Origin: Elgaria multicarinata webbii
Taxonomy: Eukaryota > Chordata > Lepidosauria > Squamata > Anguidae
Length of the DNA: 64,000 nucleotides
Assembly: GCF_023053635.1 (NCBI RefSeq)
Contig: NC_086172.1
Coordinates: 92,222,181 to 92,286,180, forward strand
Direction: 5' to 3'
Shown here: in pieces, positions 43,247-64,000 of the stretch
Numbering within the stretch: the first letter of the stretch is position 1
Layout: each line of letters begins with the position of its first letter
The notes under the pieces: generated by a model
What the model saw: the letters and a program-made list of their open reading frames with translations, nothing else
What the model was told of the DNA's origin: nothing
Databases searched by the model: none
Program-made: the position numbers and the translations under genes

Positions 43247-43739
43247 GCCTCAGCTAGACCTACTGGTCTAGCGCAACGGAGGAGTGAAGATCTCGTGATA
43301 TTTTTATTGAGAGATCTCCCCCTCTGTTTACATGCAGCTCGCGACAGCCTCAGAGGGAGAGGACATTACGCCCACCATTTTTTTTAAAGAGGAAGGAGCG
43401 CATGAGCACTCATGCGCAGAAGGTAAGTTTTTTTATTTTTTAAAAAAAATCCTGCTCCTCCCACCCCACCCCTGATGAGCGCAGAGCTCCTGAGGAGCTC
43501 TTCCTCCCATGCGTGAGTAACCGCGAGGAGCTGGGACAAACTGCAATACCTGACCACATGTTCCGCGGTCTCAGGATCAGCCCAAGACCACAGAATAAAC
43601 GGGCATAAAATGTAGGGCCATATCCCGGGACAAGGGAGGGATCATTCCTCCCTGATCCCAGGATCCCTTGTGCATCATGTGAACGCAGAGGGACGATCCC
43701 AGGGATCACCCCGGGATAAAGCCCTGTCTAGCTATGGCC
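43247..43739. mobile_element. 493-bp PIF/Harbinger-like non-autonomous element
   Basis: Ends GGCCTCAGCTAGACC and GTCTAGCTATGGCC are inverted repeats. TTA flanks both sides (43244-43246, 43740-43742), the target-site type of PIF/Harbinger. G/C-rich interior with self-complementary CCCGGGA/TCCCGGG segments. No transposase frame: non-autonomous, mobilised in trans. Confidence 0.78.
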
Positions 43740-43904
43740 TTAGTTTAAGGAAAACAACTGAGTCCCATGTTGCTCACAGTGCATTTGTCATCTATGCAAA
43801 GGGCATAGGCTGCAGCTCCTGTATCAAACGCAAAAACACACACACAACCTCACCAAGGACTCCCAAGCAAACTCAGCTGTCAAGGAATAAGAGTGGTCCT
43901 CTTA

Positions 43905-44540
43905 TGATCACTAACTGGTTAAAGAACAGAAAGCAGAGTAGGAATAAATGGTAAATTCTCCCGAAGGAGGGAAGTAAATAGTAGGGTCCTGCAGGGTTCT
44001 TTTCAACTTGTTCATAAATGACCTGGAATTAGGAGTGAGCAGCGAAGTGGCCAAGTTTGCCAATGACACCAAGTTATTTAAGGTTGTTAAAACACAAAGG
44101 GATTGTGAAGAGCTCCAAAGGGATCTCTCCAAGCTGGGAGAGTGGGCATCCAAATGGCAGGTGCGGTTTAATGTAAGCAAGTGTAAGGTGATGCACATTG
44201 GGGCAATCCCCTCCCCGCAACTTCCAATATAACCTGATGGGATCTGAGCTGACAGTGACCAAACAAGAAAGAGTTCTTGGGGTTGTGGTGGGCAGCTTGA
44301 TGAAAATGTCAACCCAGTGTGCAGCAGCAGTGAAGAAGGCAAACTCCATGTTAGGCGTTATAAGAAAGGAATTGTGAATAAAACTGCCAATATCATATTG
44401 CCTTTATACAAATCTGTGATGCAAGCACACTTCTGGTCACCACACCTAAAAAACGTATTATAGAGCTGCAAGTTGAAAGGTATTAGAAGGGAGCCTGAAT
44501 TGGTCCTTGTGAGACCACACAGGAGAGCTCTAAAGACAAG
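43905..44540 (+). mobile_element. CR1 LINE, RT C-terminal part
   Basis: Frames read ITNWLKNRKQSRNKW, then MFINDLELGVSSEVAKFAND, TKLFKVVKTQRDCEELQRDL and WASKWQVRFNVSKCKVMHIG, then the MSTQCAAAVKKANSMLG-type segment. The usual FADDTKL box is FANDTKL, so one catalytic Asp is lost. Further stops follow. Truncated at both ends. Confidence 0.9.
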
Positions 44541-44732
44541 AAGTGGCCACACTCCCAGAAAAGACTGCAGTAATGTTGCATAGTTAATGTCCCAGTAGAT
44601 GCTGCAGTCGTGCAACAAATCTGTTGGTTTACTGTGTCAAAAGCTGCCAATCTCTTGCTGCCAAGTTATCGAGAAAGGGCAGGGGAGCTATAATTATCCC
44701 AGCCTGTCCGCATTCCAATGATGCATTAGGAT
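44541..44732. other. Intergenic, nothing recognised
   Basis: Short stretch between CR1 and an hAT-like repeat; nothing identified. Confidence 0.4.
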
Positions 44733-45020
44733 GAGGTGCAGAAACTCAGGCCCAAGGGCCAATCAGAACCCCCTGGGATTCCTGAGGGCCACAGCCCCTT
44801 TCCACCAGCCACCAATTCCTTGGTAGTTTCTAGATTTTGTGCACTTTTTTTCTCCATTCTAAAAAGTTGAAATGCCTCTTTGAAGGCTTACTTACTGGCA
44901 CTAAGAGCTTTAAACTAAAATATGTTATCTTGTCCATAGCTCTTTTGCCTTCGACCCCCCCCCCCCCAGCTTATCTGACATGGAATTTGGCCCTTGGGCT
45001 GAAAAAGGTTCTGCCCCAAT
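44733..45020. mobile_element. hAT-like repeat (CTCAGGCCCAAGGGCCAA family), copy 1
   Basis: CTCAGGCCCAAGGGCCAA at the left; TTTGGCCCTTGGGCTGAAAA at the right. Shares TTGAAATGCCTCTTTGAAGG and AAGAGCTTTAAACTAAAATA with 57030-57090. Confidence 0.6.
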
Positions 45021-45482
45021 GCAGTTGGACAACTAAGATCCAAAACCAGATTGGCAACTATATTAAAAAGGAAAGATGCATCACCTATAAAACACCTGGA
45101 GTTGCAACAGGACCAAGGGAGGATTGAGATCAGGTGGTAATTATCAGGTTGGCTCTTTCAGGAGCATGGCATTTTTAGATGAACTGCTAACAAACCGCTT
45201 TGAGATGATACAATGACCATTGCAGTCATTGGGGCAAAAAACAACAATCACTGAAAGCTTCTATGGTCCTCTTGTGGATGGGCCATGCAACTCACGAACA
45301 TAGCAATTAAACCAATGAAACAAGAAGTGCGAACTCCATTCTCCAGGTTAACCCTTGCCATCAAAAGACAACCCGCATGTCCCCCCGCCCTGCCCCAATC
45401 TTAATTATACTTCTTAAAGTTTTGTCTTTCACAAGGCTTCCAGAATGGAGAGTGTCTGCATAAACTAGCTACCCTGACTTAC

Positions 45483-45496
45483 AGAGATTATATTAC

Positions 45497-45542
<46 letters not shown>

Positions 45543-45640
45543 TATATAGCACCATCAATGTACATGGTGCTGTACAGAGTAAAACAGTCTTGGCCAAATC
45601 AAGAGAACTGCACATTGCATTTAACAAAGTAAAGGGGTCT
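45483..45640 (-). mobile_element. (ATT)n joined to an L2-type 3' end
   Basis: About seventeen ATT units, then TATATAGCACCATCAATGTA and CATGGTGCTGTACAGAGTAA, identical over this stretch to 60793-60838. The insertion of the hAT element at 45656 follows; part of the L2 may resume at 46461. Confidence 0.8.
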
Positions 45641-45655
45641 CAGGTATGTTGGGTC

Positions 45656-46452
45656 CAGTGGTACAGCTAGGTATTTTAGACCCTGGACTTAATGTTCTTA
45701 TAGGGGGGCCTTCAATTGTGAAGCATACATTTTTCTCCAACCACATGTATCCCACAATTTACAAGTGCTTATGCATTCCTGGTATGTTTTGAGCAAACAA
45801 GTGTTTGTCAAGCCTGATCAAATGAACGAATTCTATGGGCATGTACAGTGTTGCATTTTTAAACTAATTTAAATCATAGCACCATTATGGTTTCAGCAAT
45901 AAAATGGTGTTTACATCTGCTGCCATGATGCTAAACACCTTAGCCAGTATCCTATAGTACCTGTGCATTAGCAGGCGTGAATGCTTGAGCAATAGGGAAC
46001 TTGCAGTTCTGAAAGCAAACTGAAATGAGCAGAAACACTTGTTTCCAGAATGGGGCAGGTGGAGCTTGCAGAAGGGAGTTCCGCTTACCCGTCCCAATCC
46101 AGAAATGAGCTTTTCCACTGGTGCAAAAGGAACAGTGGGAGTGCAGCACAATTATTAGGATACTGACTTGGAAATAAGCATCATTTTGTTATAGAGAAGG
46201 ATAATTTCGTTTTCAAGTAATAACTATAACTATGTGCATGCCCAGACCGACAGCCCCAACTACAAAATGTTTTTAAAAGGAAATATGCTAGTGAATAGTG
46301 TCACCCTCAGCAGCTCCAGCATGCCCATACTGGCCTAGATGCTAACTCTGGGCCTGCTTGCTGCTGCCTCATCACCTGCCACTGTGTAATAATTTGGGGG
46401 CCCATGGGCTGCAGAGCCATGGGCTTTGAGTTCATCCCTAGCTGCACCACTG
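45656..46452. mobile_element. 797-bp hAT-superfamily non-autonomous element
   Basis: Inverted ends CAGTGGTACAGCTAGG and CCTAGCTGCACCACTG, flanked by GTTGGGTC (45648-45655) and GTTGGGAC (46453-46460): an 8-bp target duplication with one mismatch, as hAT elements make. No transposase frame. A second MITE sits within it at 45945-46165. Confidence 0.85.
45945..46165. mobile_element. MITE nested in the hAT element
   Basis: Ends CAGTATCCTATAG and TTAGGATACTG. Internal CACTTGTTTCCAGAA (46036-46050) recurs in the element at 54370-54623, as do the flanking GAAATGAGC and GGGRCAGGT. No clear target duplication. Confidence 0.6.
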
Positions 46453-46460
46453 GTTGGGAC

Positions 46461-49230
46461 ACAGCCATTTACGGTTTCATAGACCAAAATTACAATAACG
46501 ACTCAACGACTTCTTCCTATCACAAGACAGGTGGTCAATTTCTGCAGCAGCTGAAGCATCAGAGCAGTCAACATTGAATCAATCACAAGATTCTAACCAG
46601 AACAAAAGGATATGGAGGTGGTAAAAGGTGGACACTGCTGGAACCTAGGCTTGCAGGCAGAGCAGCAGAACAGTGAGAAACCAAGGACTGAACCAGCATG
46701 ACAAAGTGAGGTGAAACCTACTTTTCCTTCGCTAACAAGGCCTGCAAATCATAATTATTTCAATGATGTGGTTTGAGTTTCACTCACACCGGATAAGCAC
46801 CAGTAGTATAGTTACAAAGTATCTCAGAATATTTTCTCATTAAATGTGTGAAATGCTGCCATAACTATAAAGACAGTTAAAGATTTCTCCCCTGCCAAAA
46901 ACATTTAATAAGCTCCTGTGACTACTAATATACAGGTAATTATAGATTTTTGCCTGAAGGATTAATTAGAACACTGTAAACTACAAGAAATATACTACTA
47001 GCAGGTCAGCAAAAGAAGCCTAGCATGTATACACCCATTAACATTTGAATTATTTTGGATCAGTGTATCAGAAACAAAAGTTTTAAAAAATATTTAGCTG
47101 CACAAACAAAATCAATTTTCTAGTTTGTGAGCCTTGATGTTTGCTCTGGTTTAGAGGAAAGTCACAAAATAGACACCCTATAGCATCAGAAAAGACTTGA
47201 CTACAGAATTCAGGTTTTATTCTACAGCTTTTGATCAATGCCAGTGATACAAGCTATATATGAGTTTCCATTAAATACAAGTTCATCTTCAGATTCCAAT
47301 GACTATATGGGTTAATGAAAGACAATCGACAGAAAATGATTAAGTCACTCATCAGTTTTGGACCATGCTTAACTATTACTGGAATCAGTGGAGGTGGGAT
47401 GGCAAAGATAGGTAAGTATTGTCTAAGGAAAGTGTGCATGATAATCGCTATTGCCATCTTCTGGTAGGAGAGTCTCATGGTTCTTGTCAAATAATTAAAA
47501 ATTATATCCAAAGTGCTTAGCTCTGTTTTGGAATATTTCTGCAATTAGTTTTTCTTCAGTCTATGAAAGTATAAAATACTAGGATGAAATCAGAAAATAT
47601 TTTTCCAAATGACTGTCCATCTAATTACCGGCCTAAATAATAGTTGATTAAACCCACCTTTATAATTCACATCAGCTAATTATTGCTCAAATGTTAGTGC
47701 AAATGCATACTTTTGTATGCCTCCACAGCTATAGTATCAACTAAAATGTGTGTGTCAGCTCAGCCCTCAAGCTTGACCAAAGCATTTCTCGATCTGAGAA
47801 TGTGTTGAATGCATTTTAGTTTGCAGTCAAATAAACTTTTTTTTGTAGAGATGATGCTCAAAGATGGGGCAACCTATCATTGGTACAATGCCAACAAGGT
47901 CATCAGAAGTAATTACACTTTGAGTAGCTTACCCCAAGATACAAGTAATCGCATACTACCAGAGCCATAATTCAGCAAAATGGAATTCCCATAGCAGCAT
48001 CAGTTTTTATTATTCATGATTAATTCCAACTTTTCACAAATCACTTTATTCTTCTGGGTCCAACAGCAGAAAAACATTTTTTCCTGTTTTGTAGCAACTA
48101 GCAACATGCAGCCTCTCTGAAAAGGCAAGCAGCATCAAGTTTAAAAATAATGCCTTGTCTGCTCCATAGTATATCAATAACTGAAACACACTGTGTGAGC
48201 ATGTACAGATATACACACTCTTGCACAAGCAGTAACTCTTCTGGTTCAAACTGGTGAGTGCTATAGAGTGAATCAACACTCATGATGGGTAGCAACCCCC
48301 TACACTTTAAATCAGTAATACAATTCCAGTTCTCCTAATAATCTTTTCTGGGCATGAACTCTTCTGAATATAGTAGGAGACAGTTGCTAAGTTTCTAATG
48401 AATTCCAACAACTGTCGCTGAAAGCAATAGTTTTTACAGCAATAAACCACTGGTTCATGAAATGTCAATACATCTCATCTCACAAAATCTAAGCCATTTG
48501 TTTGGTCCTAGAATAGACTGTTAATGAGGAAGACATTAAGACAACAAAATATAAGGAGTCTGACTCCATGGACTATATAAAACAAGTTTACTTTGTTTTA
48601 ATAAGTCAAGTATTTAATACATGGCAGGTACATCTTAGGTAAGAGTGAATTGCCTTCTGTTTGGACCAGAATGTGGTACAGATTCCAAAGATATCTATTG
48701 TAGATCCACTCTTTAATGATTATCTACTCGCCAAATATAGCGCTAACAGTCATCAGGAGAGAACTGAGAAAAGCACATTTAAGATTGTTTTTTCTTAAAG
48801 GTATAAAAATTATTACTTCTATAAGCTTCTTAAAACTTACTTTAAAATTTATTTCTCACTTCCAAACAAATGTCATACTTAAAAAAATTGCAGTAGCACA
48901 CTCACACTCAAAGGAAAACATGCAAACAATGGCTGGTAAAAAACCTGCATAAAATTTTGCACTCTTTCTGCCAAGTGTGTCTCCTTTGAACACCAAACCT
49001 TTCTCAGTGCATTGGCTGTTGATTTGTAGGGAAACCTGGCAAAAACATGTCTTCCTGCATCTAAGCTTTTTAGGAATTTGAGACAAAACAGTCTGTTATA
49101 TTTAAAAGGTTAAACCTTTTTCTAGAAGTACAAACAGAATTCAATAAAATGCCAGGATACTGTAAAGAAAGAAATGTTAAGTTCTACCCTGTGAGATACA
49201 CTTTAAAAAACTAGACAAACAATCTTGGAT
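46461..49230. other. Repeat-poor stretch beyond GTF2H1
   Basis: Apart from a possible L2 remnant just after 46461, no repeat or gene seen. Several minus-strand AATAAA motifs (47216-47221, 48006-48011, 48045-48050) could end longer GTF2H1 transcripts. Confidence 0.5.
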
Positions 49231-49256
49231 TTTATTAATACACCCTTTTTAAAGTT

Positions 49257-49262
49257 TTTATT
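49257..49262 (-). terminator. GTF2H1: GTF2H1 poly(A) signal candidate
   Basis: AATAAA on the minus strand about 310 bases after the stop codon; another lies at 49231-49236. More distal signals exist down to 47.2 kb, so the main site is not settled. Confidence 0.45.
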
Positions 49263-49568
49263 TCTGAAAGCAGCTCTTTATGAAAATCAAAAGCAGTTCC
49301 TGAGTAACTGCAGTAAACAGTGTCTTTTTATATATCGATTTTTTTTTGCCACTTAGCTCTTCTGGTTTGGTTCCTTTTAACACCCTAGTTTTCAAGTTTG
49401 ACCTCTGTTCCTTTCCAAAAAGTGTGCAAGTTCAGTTAGCATCCTTTTCAAGAGTCCACATGATGCTGACTTCCCCTGCAATGTCTGTAAGATCTACACA
49501 TCGGGTAGTTGTGTCCCTACAGCTATTGCAAATTCTTCCCACTCAGAAATGTTGTCATCACTGGGTCT

Positions 49569-62833
<13,265 letters not shown>

Positions 62834-62840
62834 CTACAAG

Positions 62841-63289
62841 AATAAAAATATTAGGAACATTTAAAAAATTGTCTGGTCATTTTTGCTAGGAGTCAACAAC
62901 CTATGCTGATACCATGAGCCAAGGTGGCTTGTTATCATCCCCCATCACATATCCAATATCTCTTTTTAAAAATCTGTTAAGTTTATTTTAAATCTCTGCA
63001 GAGATTTTGTTTTGAGTTTAGGAGGAAAAGCAAATGAGAAATTTCCTGGATTCTGGGGGAAAGCCTGCAGCTTGGCTTGCAAATGCAAGCCAAGCTGGAG
63101 GCTCCAGGGAAATCTGCTGAGCCCAAAGAGGGTTGGATTTCCTCACAATGGTAACCCCTAAATGCAGAAGCCCTGGCTCTCATTACAGGTTGTAAGCATT
63201 GTGAGGAAGGGTGCACAAGTTCAAGGCTTATTTCCACATTATCACCATGTGGGTCACCAGTAGATAGTGTTTTCAGACTTCTGAGATTG
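62841..63289 (-). other. GTF2H1 intron upstream of first visible exon
   Basis: Contains GCTTGGCTTGCAAATGC / GCAAGCCAAGCTGG, a short inverted repeat at about 63069-63098. Nothing else recognised. Confidence 0.5.
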
Positions 63290-63361
63290 CTACCTAGATT
63301 ACTTTTCTAGGTTCTACCTAGATTACTTTTCTAGGTTCTACCTAGATTACTTTTCTAGGTT
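63290..63361. repeat. Three perfect 24-bp tandem units
   Basis: Three identical units starting CTACCTAGATTAC at 63290, 63314 and 63338. Each unit carries CCTAGA and TCTAGG arms around a short loop. Confidence 0.95.
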
Positions 63362-63876
63362 CTTCAAAATGAAATTATTTATTTTTCCTTCTACTTTTTA
63401 TCAGAACTAATCTTCTCATCTGGATTTTCCTGGATTAATCTTCCCCAACTCTCATCTCAATCCACATAAACCCAACTCTTTTGCTTGGGAAAGATAATTT
63501 TCATTTCCATCCCTGCTCCCTTAATCTTTAGGTTAAACTGCTATATAGTTGGGAATATCATTCAATATAACTAGTCTGAACTGGTGGAAATTTTAGGAGG
63601 AATATACATGCTTTACTGATAGTTTGGTAATTTTTTAATTAATTATTGTTGTGAAAATGGCTGCTATCATTATATCCCCACTGTATTGCTCCTTAGCGTA
63701 TTATCAGGGGGCAAATCTATAGCTCAGCTCATGTAGCACCCAGTTCCTTCAAAGATGCACACCTAACTATGATTCTTTATTTATCCCATTGTAAAACAAT
63801 AATTAGTATTCATTATTATGAAAGACATAGTATATGGAGCAACGTAAGGATCATTCATTACCACGCCTCCATCGCA

Positions 63877-63996
63877 GGGCAGAATCCAATGGGGGAACTT
63901 ATGCCCCTGCTGATTCTCTTGCGCCACAACAATTCCCGTCTGCAAGTGGTACAAGACCATCTCTGTGAGCGTAAGCACCTCGTTGGATTCTGCCCC
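63877..63996. mobile_element. 120-bp MITE at the window edge
   Basis: GGGCAGAATCCAATG at the left and CGTTGGATTCTGCCCC at the right are inverted repeats. No coding potential. Confidence 0.7.
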
Positions 63997-64000
63997 ACAA

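Noticed and set aside
49231-49236. Definite GTF2H1 transcript end
   Set aside because: One of several minus-strand AATAAA motifs; the sequence alone does not choose among them.
63290-63361. CRISPR-like array
   Set aside because: Units touch with no spacers, and the DNA is a vertebrate intron; it is a minisatellite.

Overview
The window is nuclear DNA of a vertebrate, almost certainly a squamate reptile (lizard-like). Its three genes are split into short exons with GT/AG introns, and their proteins match the bird/reptile forms of well-known genes. The spaces between are full of CR1 and L2 LINE pieces, tRNA-derived SINEs of the squamate type, and many short palindromic DNA-transposon derivatives (MITEs). 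Assignment below squamate level cannot be made by eye.

Layout: 1-7.7 kb holds the last three coding exons of TSG101 (+ strand, ESCRT-I), with a nested CR1/SINE/L2 pile in one intron. LDHA (- strand) follows tail-to-tail from 9.2 to 26.1 kb. All seven coding exons can be placed to the base and together give an uninterrupted 332-residue lactate dehydrogenase A. Its TATA/CRE/hypoxia-type promoter and CpG-rich first exon lie near 26.1 kb. From 26.5 to 47 kb is a gene-free, repeat-rich spacer. From 49.2 kb to the right edge is the 3' two thirds of GTF2H1 (- strand, TFIIH p62): eleven coding exons, with the N-terminal PH domain and first BSD domain beyond the edge. The order TSG101 > < LDHA < GTF2H1 matches the known amniote neighbourhood. 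No LDHC-like second copy lies between TSG101 and LDHA, as expected outside mammals.

The three genes are housekeeping genes and do not form one pathway: endosomal sorting/budding, glycolysis, and transcription/DNA repair. I found no RNA gene, CRISPR array, viral element or undescribed gene system. The most interesting material is regulatory (LDHA promoter architecture, a second CpG-dense block in LDHA intron 1) and structural (an hAT element with an 8-bp target duplication that contains a second MITE, a PIF/Harbinger-like 493-bp element, long foldback repeats beside the LDHA promoter, and a consistent pairing of trinucleotide microsatellites with LINE 3' tails). All calls come from reading the sequence and remembered protein families; no alignment or database search was run.
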